Shown here: positions 23,546 to 31,438 of the stretch, piece after piece | How the letters are laid out: each line of letters begins with the position of its first letter | Position numbering within the stretch: the first letter of the stretch is position 1 | From: Colwellia sp. E2M01 | Lineage (GTDB): Bacteria; Pseudomonadota; Gammaproteobacteria; Enterobacterales; Alteromonadaceae | Direction: 5' to 3' | Length of the DNA: 39,409 bases | Assembly (NCBI RefSeq): GCF_018860585.1 | Contig: NZ_JAHKPR010000037.1 | Span: 1-39,409 of the forward strand | The notes under the pieces: model-generated | What the model was told of the DNA's origin: nothing | What the model saw: only the letters and a program-made list of their open reading frames with translations | Database searches by the model: none | Translations under genes and position numbers: made by a program

Positions 23546-24835
23546 TTAGCTAACCACACCATTTAATGCACCCGTACCAAATTGCGGCACGGAGCCTGTT
23601 AAACCTAAAATTTCGGTAGCAGTATCAAATACATTCATATGACTACCACATTCAACTAGGCTACCACCATTTAAAGCACTACCGCCGCCTGCCATCATTA
23701 CAGGAGCAAGTTTAGATGTATGGGCATTACCATCGCCCATATCGGTAGATTGAATAACTAGCGTGCTATCAAGTAGGCTATTACCTAATTCATCTTTTGC
23801 CATCGCTAACTGTTCAATTAAATACGCTAAACGTTCAGATAAATAAGTACGGGTTTCTGGGTAGTCACCTTGCCCACCATGAATACTTTGATGATAATCA
23901 CCGGTAAAACTTAACTCAGGGACGGCATGCTCAGACTGATGGTTACCAAACATAATAGAAACCACATTGGTCATATTGCAACTTAATGCCATAACAGCAG
24001 TATCTACTTGCAGGTTTGCTTCCAAAGTAAAACGTGTTTTGTCGGCATTATCATAAATAAAGCCGTTAGGGTTCCAGTTTGGATTTTTACATTCTTCGGA
24101 TACATTGGCTAATGCTTGTTGGTCAATACGACTTTTAATTTTATCAACTGAGGCCAAATGTTCTTCTAAACGTTCTTTCTCCGCTTGCCCTAATATTGTT
24201 TGTAAAGTGTCTATTTCCGCTTTATGAATATCCATAATACTTTGTGCGCGCTGTGAACCTAACGTTCCACCTAAACTAACACCTGAGTTAAATACACGAT
24301 CAAAAGCGGCAGTTGGGTTATCCTCATAATTAATCTCGCTACCATCTTTTTTGGTCGCACTACCATGTCCATAGCTTTGTACTCCAAGTAATAATGATGG
24401 GTATTGAGAGTTAATACCTAAAGTACGCTCCATCTCCACATCAAAAGTATTACTCATGCCACCGCCCCCAAAAGCTTTACTGGTATTACCATGGCCACCA
24501 TTCTCTGACCCATTTTTGTCAGTGATAGTTGCATTATTAAAAAAGATACAGTGCTGTTTAACTGACTCTAAAGGTTGTGTTGTTTGTGGTAATATTAAAT
24601 CCGTAGAGGGTAGCCATAAGTTAGTCCCCAAAACCGGTGCACCGCCAGGAATATAAACACATATTACGCGTTTAATGCCCGGTACGCTTTGCGCTTGTGC
24701 TGCGCGAGCCATCATTATACCCGTTGCAAAGGTTGAACCTTGTAAAAAGCTTGCCGAAACAGCTGTGCCAGCGAGGCTTCTTAGAAACGAGCGGCGATCC
24801 ATGCCTGTCGTATTGTTATTGTTAAAGTTTTTCAT
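23546..24835 (-). CDS. DUF1552 family Tat-exported protein
   Basis: A 429-residue protein with a twin-arginine signal (DRRSFLRSLAGTAVSASFL, with cleavage likely after ARAAQA near residue 48), so it is exported folded and perhaps with a cofactor. The DUF1552 hallmarks are KRVICVYIPGGAPVLGTNLWLP, PLESVKQHCIFFNNATI, GGHGNTSKAFGG and, near the end, TLVIQSTDMGDGNAHTSKLAPVMMAGG. The biochemical role is not established. In many genomes DUF1552 genes sit next to DUF1592/DUF1588-type cytochrome proteins, as here: the gene starts 15 nt after the stop of such a protein, so the two are co-transcribed. Confidence 0.88.
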   Translation of the reverse strand: MKNFNNNNTTGMDRRSFLRSLAGTAVSASFLQGSTFATGIMMARAAQAQSVPGIKRVICVYIPGGAPVLGTNLWLPSTDLILPQTTQPLESVKQHCIFFNNATITDKNGSENGGHGNTSKAFGGGGMSNTFDVEMERTLGINSQYPSLLLGVQSYGHGSATKKDGSEINYEDNPTAAFDRVFNSGVSLGGTLGSQRAQSIMDIHKAEIDTLQTILGQAEKERLEEHLASVDKIKSRIDQQALANVSEECKNPNWNPNGFIYDNADKTRFTLEANLQVDTAVMALSCNMTNVVSIMFGNHQSEHAVPELSFTGDYHQSIHGGQGDYPETRTYLSERLAYLIEQLAMAKDELGNSLLDSTLVIQSTDMGDGNAHTSKLAPVMMAGGGSALNGGSLVECGSHMNVFDTATEILGLTGSVPQFGTGALNGVVS

Positions 24836-24850
24836 TGAATTAATCCTCGC

Positions 24851-27800
24851 TTATCTTTGTTTTCTGTAACGAACAATATCAAGCACACCAAGTGCTAAGA
24901 ATGCAGACTTAGCATTATTATTTGCTTCAGCCATCGTCTTGTTCATTGAATCTAGCGCGCAGTTATAACCGGCTTTTTCATCAGCGGCTAGTTCTGGTGC
25001 ATCTTCGGCAAGATGATCAAAATATTCATGCCCTATACCCATTACAAATCTAAAGCCTTTCTCTGTAAAGCAGGTATTAATCGTAGGTAATGTTTGTAGA
25101 TTATCTGAAAAATCTCTTGCGCCATAAAATGGTAGTACATTGCCGTCACTCAATGTTTTGGTACCAATTAATTGGCCTTCGGCATCAATGGCTAAACCAT
25201 TAGTGCCTACAACTCGTGGCTTACCTACGGGATCAAAATCTTCCATACCAAAGGCGTGTGGGTTAATAATTTCTTCATGGCAGGCACTGCATGGTTCATC
25301 TTTAGTGATAAACGCATAATGTTGTCGGTTAGTAATTAACCCCCCTTGATCAATAGTGTATTGTGCTAATGCTATTTCTGCATCTTCACGCGCCGCTTCA
25401 ATATCGGTTGGCATTGGCGGAACCGCTTGACAAAGCATACGTTCTCGTACTGCCACCGCACGTTTAATCGGTGAAGTTTCATCAGCATGAGCAAAGCCAG
25501 CCATGAAAGCACCACTGGTTAGAATACCGCCACGTCCGCTTAACTCACTCACTTTCTCAAAAGTAGTACCACTTGGCCCTGTTACACCATAAAAGCCAGC
25601 TAATTCGTTGTTCATAAAGCTAAAGTTATTGAAGAGATTAGTAACAGGTTGATTGTCGTCAAACATTACATGTTTAAATATTTCACGGTTTTCTTTCGCC
25701 ATCGCTTTACGAATATCGGTAGTGAAGGTTGGATATAACTCAGCACTTTTAGCGGCTGATAATACCTTGTCAGTATTTAACCATTGCGCTGAAAACTCAC
25801 CGAAATGTATACGAGCTTTTTCAGTTGCTAATAAACGTGTTATTTGCGCTTGTAATTGCTGTGGTGTATCGAGCTCTTTATTGCTTGCCGCAAGCATTAA
25901 CTCAGCATCAGGTGTTGAACCGCTATAAGTATATGATAAGAACGTAGCCATCTCATAAGGTGATAATATGTAAGCATCATCATCTAATGCAGCGTCAGGG
26001 CGATCTTCAACGACTAATACAGAGTCTGAGATACTAATACTTTGAACACTTAATACGCGCCCTTCATTATGTGCTGCGGTATTAGCATTGGTTACCTGCA
26101 TGTATTTATTGTTACCGTTTACACCTTCAACAATAAAGCTATAAGTGTTGGTATCAGCTGAAATCAGTTGAATTGTATCAATGGTTTTGTTATCAACTTT
26201 TAGTTCAATATTTGGTAAACCACCCGCATCAACACCTTTGGCAACAATGGTAACAATATTATGGTCAGTAAAGGTATAGTTAGGTAATGTCATTCCTATG
26301 TTGTTATATAAAGGAACCACTCTAAAGCCATCATCACCTGCATTAATATCGTCGCCAGATAGTGTTAAACCTACATTGCCAGAAGCGTATACGGGGTCGC
26401 CATTATCTATGCGATCAATAATGTCTGATACTTTTTCACCCATTTCAGAGCGGTATAAGAAGTGAGGTGAACCTAAGGCCGCACTGATGGCTAATTTTAA
26501 TGCTTCGCTGTTTTTACCCTCACTCAGTGAGCCTGTAAATAAACTACGATAGCGTGTAACTTCAGCATCCGTTAATGGACGACGGTAAGCTCTTACAGCA
26601 AAGTCATTTACAAATAATTCAGCACAAGCAGAGGTTGATAAGCCTGTACAGTCAGCAACGCCTGCAAAGTTATTAATTTCAGCATACTCAGCTGCCGCAT
26701 TAGCGGTAGACACATACGCATCCATATAGTTTTGTGTAACCGGCGTTAGTACTTGGTTAGCAAAGCTTTCTACTAACGTATCGGCAGGTATTCCGTAATT
26801 TGAAGGATCAATGTCAAAGCCAACTAAGTCATGTAAACTATTTTTATATTCCAGCGCTGTCAATAATCGCATTTGACGACGACCGTAATTAATACCTGCG
26901 TCGTCTATATCACAGCTTTGTACTATGATGTCAGGCTCATTATTCCAACTCCCAATATAGCTAGCTATATCGGCGGCACATTGCTCATCACATTTACCAA
27001 CACCGCCTTGTGGCATATATAAATTAATGTATTGTGCCAACGAGTAACTTAGACCCCCAGCATCTGCGGGTGTGTAGGTTTTTTTATCTGAATCAATACT
27101 TGCGAAAGGACCTGATACACCATCAATACCATGACAAGAAGTACAACCTAATGTAGTAGAAGCATATAATACTTCACCATTATTAGTATCACCAACAATG
27201 TCGCCAGGGTCTACAGGGTCAACTGGATTTGGGTCTACAGGGTCAACTGGATTTGGATCTATAGGGTCAATTGGATCTGGGTCTATAGGGTCTATAGGGT
27301 CAATTGGATCTGGGTTACCAAGTTCGATCGTATCAGGCCAGTTTGCTGCATTATCTGCAACGAGTGTACCAGAGGCTGTTAAGTCAGCATTAGACCAGTC
27401 AGATATACCAGCATTAGGCACTAATACAGACGAACCTTCTTCTTTGTCATTAAGTGCCCAGTTAAGGTGGCTGATTTTATTTGTTTGTACGAAGTCCATC
27501 CACAATTGAGTTTCTGCAGCGTCTACACCACCATCACCTGAGGCATCAACACTACCCCATTCAGTAACAAATAACGGTAAGCCGTTATTTATAGCTGTTG
27601 TTGCTTTAGCACGTAGTTCCGCTTTATGGGTACCTGCGTAAAAATGTAAGGTATAAGCGATGTTATCAAATGTTGTAATTGGATCTAATGAAGCATCATC
27701 AACATCTTGTGACCAATTCGGTGTACCAACAATAATTAAGTTGTCTGGATCAATTGCACGAATGGCAGCAATAACATCAAGCGCATAAGGTTTTATCACA

Positions 27801-29800
27801 TTTGACCAACTAACCGCTAATGGTTCGTTATATATTTCATAAATAACGTTTGGCTCATTACCGTATTTGGTTGCCATTGCGGTGAAGAACTCAATTGCTT
27901 CAGCTTTGTAGTCTTCGGCATGATGTGTATGCCAATCAATTAATACATACATGTCATTGTCGATAGCAGCATCAACAACAGTTTCAACACGTTGCTGATT
28001 AGCTACTTTATTAGCATCACTCTCAAGGTAGCCACCACTTTCATCAACACCCATGGCTGCTCTAATAATATTACCGTTTAAATCATTTTTAACTGCCGCA
28101 ACGGACTCAGTGGTATAGAATTTTTCACCACCCCAACCAGTATTGCTCCAAAATAAACTGTAACCGGCTAATGATTTTTCTTCGCCGCCAAAAACAACTT
28201 TATTACCCGATACTGTAACCGCGGGTACTGAATCAGTTGGATCAACAACGACATTATTCCAAGTTCTAATATAGCTAGCTATATCTGCAGCACATTGTGC
28301 GTCACATGTATTAGGTGTTGAAGGAGGCATGTATAGGTTGATGTATTGTGCTAACGAATAATCTACGCCTGAAGCACTTCTATGACTAAGCACTGCTTTA
28401 TCAGCATCTATGATTGGCGATGTACCTAAAGGTGTTTGTCCATCGGCACCATGACAGGTTGCACAACCTAAGTTAGAAGCGTAAAGCGTTGCACCCGTTA
28501 TGCTGTTACCTGTTAACACATCAGGGTCAAGGGGGGTAGTTGGTTCAGTAGCCGTAATGTTAATCACAGCAGCTGTATGCATACCGTTCACTGAATCTGC
28601 AACGGTAAGGGTAGCAGTGTAGTTATTAGCAGTATCGAATGTTTTGCTTGGGCTTTCTTGTGTTGATGAGGTGCCATCACTGAAAGTCCATAAGTAAGTT
28701 AATGCAGTGTCTTCAGTGTCAGAAGAGGTAGAACCATCAAAAATAACCGTTAATGGCGCCTCACCTGAAGTAATATTTGCTGTTGCACGTGCCACAGGTA
28801 TGGTATTGCCAAAATCGATAGTTTGAGAAGTACTATTAGCGATAACTTGTGCATCTGTTGCAACCAACTTTATGGTGTTAGTACCAGATAAACCAGACGC
28901 ATCAAATATGGTGCCTGTGCCTTTTGATATATCGTTAACAAACCACTGATGCGTTAAATTGGCAAAGCCCGAATCATCTGTAGATGTTGCTGTTAAGGTA
29001 TCTCCTGATTGACTGAAGCTTGCTACCGGTGCTGCGTTTATAGTGGTGAAATCGATATCTTGAATTTTGCTATTAGATAAATTCTGAGCATCAGTGGAGA
29101 TAAGTTTAATCGTTACTGTATTAAGTAAACTTGAAGTATTAAAAGTTACCTCTTCACCGCTTAGTACATTGTCTACAAACCATTGATGCGTTAGGTTTGC
29201 AAAACCATTATCATCCGTTGAAGTGGCTGTTAATATATCACCTGAGCGGCTGAAACTTGTTAGCGGAGCTTGGTTTTCAATTATATCAGTTTCTTCAAGA
29301 GGGTCACCATCTGAATTATCATCTTCGCCAGCGTTACTTTCTTCATCAGGGGTTTGATTAACAGGATTCCACGAACGGATATAAGCGGCAACATGTTGAG
29401 CACATTCATCAGTACAAGACGTTCGGTCTCCTGTTGGCATCCATTTATCAAGGTAATCACTTAACGATAAAGCAGTATCTGGCTCTGAACTATGGCTATA
29501 TGTTTGTTTATTACTGTTGATTGGGAAAGCTGGGCTTGAACCCTCATCATCATGGCAAGTAGAACATTGCAGTTCAGCACCTTTATAAAGTTCTTCGCCT
29601 GTTTGAATATCACCAGTTTCTTGGGGGGGGTTAAGCGTATCTGAATCATCTGAATCATTTGAATCATCTGTATTATCTGGTTCAGAAGGTTTTATTGAAC
29701 TCGTAGGTGGTTCATGAGTTTCTAAACTTTCGCCACAACCGCTTAGAAATAGCATGCTTACTAATAAAATTAGCCAGACGGGTGAAGATTTTATGTGCAT
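24851..29800 (-). CDS. GH5 endoglucanase / multihaem cytochrome c / DUF1592-DUF1588 fusion lipoprotein
   Basis: A 1649-residue lipoprotein (lipobox LSGC, Cys22). The order is: cytochrome c module (CSTCH near residue 80), two Ig-like repeats (about 178-330), PKD (about 334-415), cytochrome c (CATCH, about 428-522), GH5 subfamily 2-like endoglucanase (about 524-827), Asp-Pro linker (about 828-865), cytochrome c (CTSCH, about 873-957), DUF1587/DUF1595 region (about 958-1133), CBM60-like module (about 1134-1256), then DUF1592, DUF1588 with CSACH, and DUF1585. GH5 catalytic residues are E659 (YNEP) and E747 (VTEWGS); the 88-residue spacing fits the family. Each of the three cytochrome modules has a Met-Pro segment and an extra Cys-x3-Cys before its last helix. 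Role (inference): surface cellulose or xylan hydrolysis coupled to electron transfer. Confidence 0.88.
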   Translation of the reverse strand: MHIKSSPVWLILLVSMLFLSGCGESLETHEPPTSSIKPSEPDNTDDSNDSDDSDTLNPPQETGDIQTGEELYKGAELQCSTCHDDEGSSPAFPINSNKQTYSHSSEPDTALSLSDYLDKWMPTGDRTSCTDECAQHVAAYIRSWNPVNQTPDEESNAGEDDNSDGDPLEETDIIENQAPLTSFSRSGDILTATSTDDNGFANLTHQWFVDNVLSGEEVTFNTSSLLNTVTIKLISTDAQNLSNSKIQDIDFTTINAAPVASFSQSGDTLTATSTDDSGFANLTHQWFVNDISKGTGTIFDASGLSGTNTIKLVATDAQVIANSTSQTIDFGNTIPVARATANITSGEAPLTVIFDGSTSSDTEDTALTYLWTFSDGTSSTQESPSKTFDTANNYTATLTVADSVNGMHTAAVINITATEPTTPLDPDVLTGNSITGATLYASNLGCATCHGADGQTPLGTSPIIDADKAVLSHRSASGVDYSLAQYINLYMPPSTPNTCDAQCAADIASYIRTWNNVVVDPTDSVPAVTVSGNKVVFGGEEKSLAGYSLFWSNTGWGGEKFYTTESVAAVKNDLNGNIIRAAMGVDESGGYLESDANKVANQQRVETVVDAAIDNDMYVLIDWHTHHAEDYKAEAIEFFTAMATKYGNEPNVIYEIYNEPLAVSWSNVIKPYALDVIAAIRAIDPDNLIIVGTPNWSQDVDDASLDPITTFDNIAYTLHFYAGTHKAELRAKATTAINNGLPLFVTEWGSVDASGDGGVDAAETQLWMDFVQTNKISHLNWALNDKEEGSSVLVPNAGISDWSNADLTASGTLVADNAANWPDTIELGNPDPIDPIDPIDPDPIDPIDPNPVDPVDPNPVDPVDPGDIVGDTNNGEVLYASTTLGCTSCHGIDGVSGPFASIDSDKKTYTPADAGGLSYSLAQYINLYMPQGGVGKCDEQCAADIASYIGSWNNEPDIIVQSCDIDDAGINYGRRQMRLLTALEYKNSLHDLVGFDIDPSNYGIPADTLVESFANQVLTPVTQNYMDAYVSTANAAAEYAEINNFAGVADCTGLSTSACAELFVNDFAVRAYRRPLTDAEVTRYRSLFTGSLSEGKNSEALKLAISAALGSPHFLYRSEMGEKVSDIIDRIDNGDPVYASGNVGLTLSGDDINAGDDGFRVVPLYNNIGMTLPNYTFTDHNIVTIVAKGVDAGGLPNIELKVDNKTIDTIQLISADTNTYSFIVEGVNGNNKYMQVTNANTAAHNEGRVLSVQSISISDSVLVVEDRPDAALDDDAYILSPYEMATFLSYTYSGSTPDAELMLAASNKELDTPQQLQAQITRLLATEKARIHFGEFSAQWLNTDKVLSAAKSAELYPTFTTDIRKAMAKENREIFKHVMFDDNQPVTNLFNNFSFMNNELAGFYGVTGPSGTTFEKVSELSGRGGILTSGAFMAGFAHADETSPIKRAVAVRERMLCQAVPPMPTDIEAAREDAEIALAQYTIDQGGLITNRQHYAFITKDEPCSACHEEIINPHAFGMEDFDPVGKPRVVGTNGLAIDAEGQLIGTKTLSDGNVLPFYGARDFSDNLQTLPTINTCFTEKGFRFVMGIGHEYFDHLAEDAPELAADEKAGYNCALDSMNKTMAEANNNAKSAFLALGVLDIVRYRKQR
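27190..27320 (-). repeat. Asp-Pro-rich linker repeat
   Basis: Degenerate tandem units encode DPIDPIDP and NPVDPVDP stretches between the GH5 domain and the third cytochrome module. It is a flexible spacer analogous to the TDP linker of agarase 2. Confidence 0.8.
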
Positions 29801-30339
29801 TTTACTCGATCCTTACTTAAACAGCGGAGTTAAAAAGTTAACTCATAAATACATCAATTAAAGTACCCCTCATACGAGGAAGTATGAGGGGGAAAATTAA
29901 AATTACAGACAATAAAAAACAGAAAATATGATAGTTAATTATAGTATTCGGTTAACTTTGGGAGGGTTAACTTATTTTAATCTCTTGTTTATGTGCTAGT
30001 AACAACATTAAAACTTTATACTTTGTTGTGTTGTTTTTTTTGTTAATGAGATGTTATTTTATCACTATGTGTTAGCCCTTACAATTTTTAGTTTATAGTT
30101 TTTTGTTAAATTCTTATTAACATTTGTTACTTTTTTGCCAAAATTATTTATTTAATACTTTGTGCGTTTACAATGAGAGATAAAAACTTTATGATGCAGG
30201 GCTAAAATAGAGGTTGAGCTTAACTTGTTTATTCTACAGTTGATTTTTTAATCTTGATAAGTTTACTTATTTATAGAAAAAGAATAATGAAAAGCATTAT
30301 TTTTAATAATATTTTCTAATAATAGTTTTGAGGTTATAT
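29801..30339. other. Divergent control region between the fusion lipoprotein and tlpA
   Basis: A 539-bp AT-rich gap with no gene seen. The notable element is the hairpin at 29866-29891. T-rich tracts at 30000-30160 are unexplained. Promoters for both flanking operons must lie here, but no consensus pair stands out. Confidence 0.5.
29866..29891. promoter_or_regulatory. Perfect 10-bp-arm hairpin in the leader of the fusion lipoprotein
   Basis: CCCCTCATAC (29866-29875) and GTATGAGGGG (29882-29891) flank GAGGAA. It lies 66 bp upstream of the lipoprotein start. There is no T run on either strand, so a dimeric-regulator operator or mRNA leader structure is likelier than a terminator. Confidence 0.5.
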
Positions 30340-30831
30340 ATGATTGTAAAAAAAATGTTATGTTTTTTTCTTGGGTTTGTTTTTTGTTTGTTAAGTGCAG
30401 TTAGCCATGCTGAGCAGATTAAAAATATGATATTAACAGGTTTAAATGATACTAAAAGCACGACTTTTAAAGCGCTTGAAGGTGACTATATTTATGTCGA
30501 TTTTTGGGCTTCATGGTGTGGACCTTGTAAAAAATCATTTCCTTTTATGGTGGAATTACAGAACACCTTTAAAAATAAAAACTTTAAAATTGTTGCCATT
30601 TCTGTTGATGAAGAGAAGTCAGACGCGGTTGAGTTTTTAGATGATAACATGACTAACTTTGAGGTATACCTTGATGTAGATGGTGTAATTGCTACTCAGT
30701 TTGAATTACCAGGTATGCCAACATCTTATTTAATTGACCCTAAAGGCAATATTATTTCAACACATGTTGGATTCCATAAAAAATCTGAAGAAGCTATTTT
30801 AGCAGAGCTAAACGCTATTTTTAATAAGTAA
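30340..30831 (+). CDS. TlpA-like periplasmic thioredoxin
   Basis: A 163-residue exported thioredoxin-fold protein of the TlpA/ResA type. A signal peptide covers about 1-25. The active site WASWCGPCKKSFPFM is at about 60, followed by VAISVDEEKSDAVEFL and the cis-Pro loop LPGMPTSYLID. These proteins reduce periplasmic disulfides, often for cytochrome c maturation or metal delivery. I place the start at the ATG at 30340, with GAGG 7 nt upstream; a TTG at 30328 would only add four residues before the signal peptide. It leads a DUF4266/DUF3570/ApbE set, and DsbD, a possible electron donor, lies nearby. Confidence 0.92.
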   Translation: MIVKKMLCFFLGFVFCLLSAVSHAEQIKNMILTGLNDTKSTTFKALEGDYIYVDFWASWCGPCKKSFPFMVELQNTFKNKNFKIVAISVDEEKSDAVEFLDDNMTNFEVYLDVDGVIATQFELPGMPTSYLIDPKGNIISTHVGFHKKSEEAILAELNAIFNK

Positions 30832-30872
30832 CGTTATCTCTTGATTAGCAATATCTTCTAGGAGAGATAGTC

Positions 30873-31079
30873 ATGAAAAAATTATTAATATGTATCATCG
30901 TATTAAACTTGTCAGCTTGTGCGTCCGTTAAACCATGGCAAAAAGGTAATTTAGCTAAAAAAGAAATGTCTTGGGACCCTGATAGTTTACAACGAAGCAT
31001 GAATAGTCAGGTACAGGCAAGTAAAGAAGCCTCACGAGGTGGTTATGGCTCTGCTGGCGGAGGTTGTGGTTGTAACTAG
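30873..31079 (+). CDS. DUF4266 small lipoprotein with Gly-Cys tail
   Basis: A 68-residue lipoprotein with lipobox LSAC (Cys16). The conserved segment VKPWQKGNLAKKEMSWDPD matches the DUF4266 family. The C-terminus is Gly-rich and ends GGGCGCN, with two Cys separated by one Gly. It starts 41 nt after tlpA, with GGAGAG upstream. The family commonly accompanies DUF3570 and a TlpA-like thioredoxin. Its function is unknown; the paired Cys tail could bind a metal, carry a modification or be a thiol substrate for the thioredoxin. Confidence 0.85.
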   Translation: MKKLLICIIVLNLSACASVKPWQKGNLAKKEMSWDPDSLQRSMNSQVQASKEASRGGYGSAGGGCGCN

Positions 31080-31438
31080 TCTTAAAGTAATGAATCTTAA
31101 CTTAGTAACATTAACCACAGCAGTGATTGTTAATAATCATTGCGCTGTCAAATTAAAACGTTTAAAGCAACGAAAATTTAATCAAATAAAATAAGTAATG
31201 AAAGAAACTATTCATCGTAAACGTTAAGGTCTGTTGATCTTTCAGGATTAAAATTTATACGGCGTTATTGCATGTTTGTGTAGCCAGCTATACGTCACAT
31301 GCTCAGCCTTGTTTACCCTTAATAAAAAGAAGTCCAAACAAGTTGCTGTAAAAGTAATCTTGAAAGATCAACAGATCCTAGTGCATGTACTACATATTAC
31401 ACTTAATTCAAATTAACTATATAAGATAAGCTATTTTT
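31080..31438. other. Gap inside the redox cluster, mostly a MITE-like element
   Basis: Carries the element at 31225-31380. The remaining flanks hold no gene. The gap is unusually wide for genes that otherwise look like one operon. Confidence 0.6.
31225..31380. mobile_element. MITE-like element with ~24-bp terminal inverted repeats
   Basis: The left end AAGGTCTGTTGATCTTTCAG (from about 31226) and the right end (reverse complement begins TAGGATCTGTTGATCTTTCA, ending at 31380) match with two or three differences over about 24 bp. It is about 156 bp with no coding capacity. The flanks suggest a TA target duplication but this is not certain. It is probably mobilised by a transposase encoded elsewhere. 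Confidence 0.7.
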
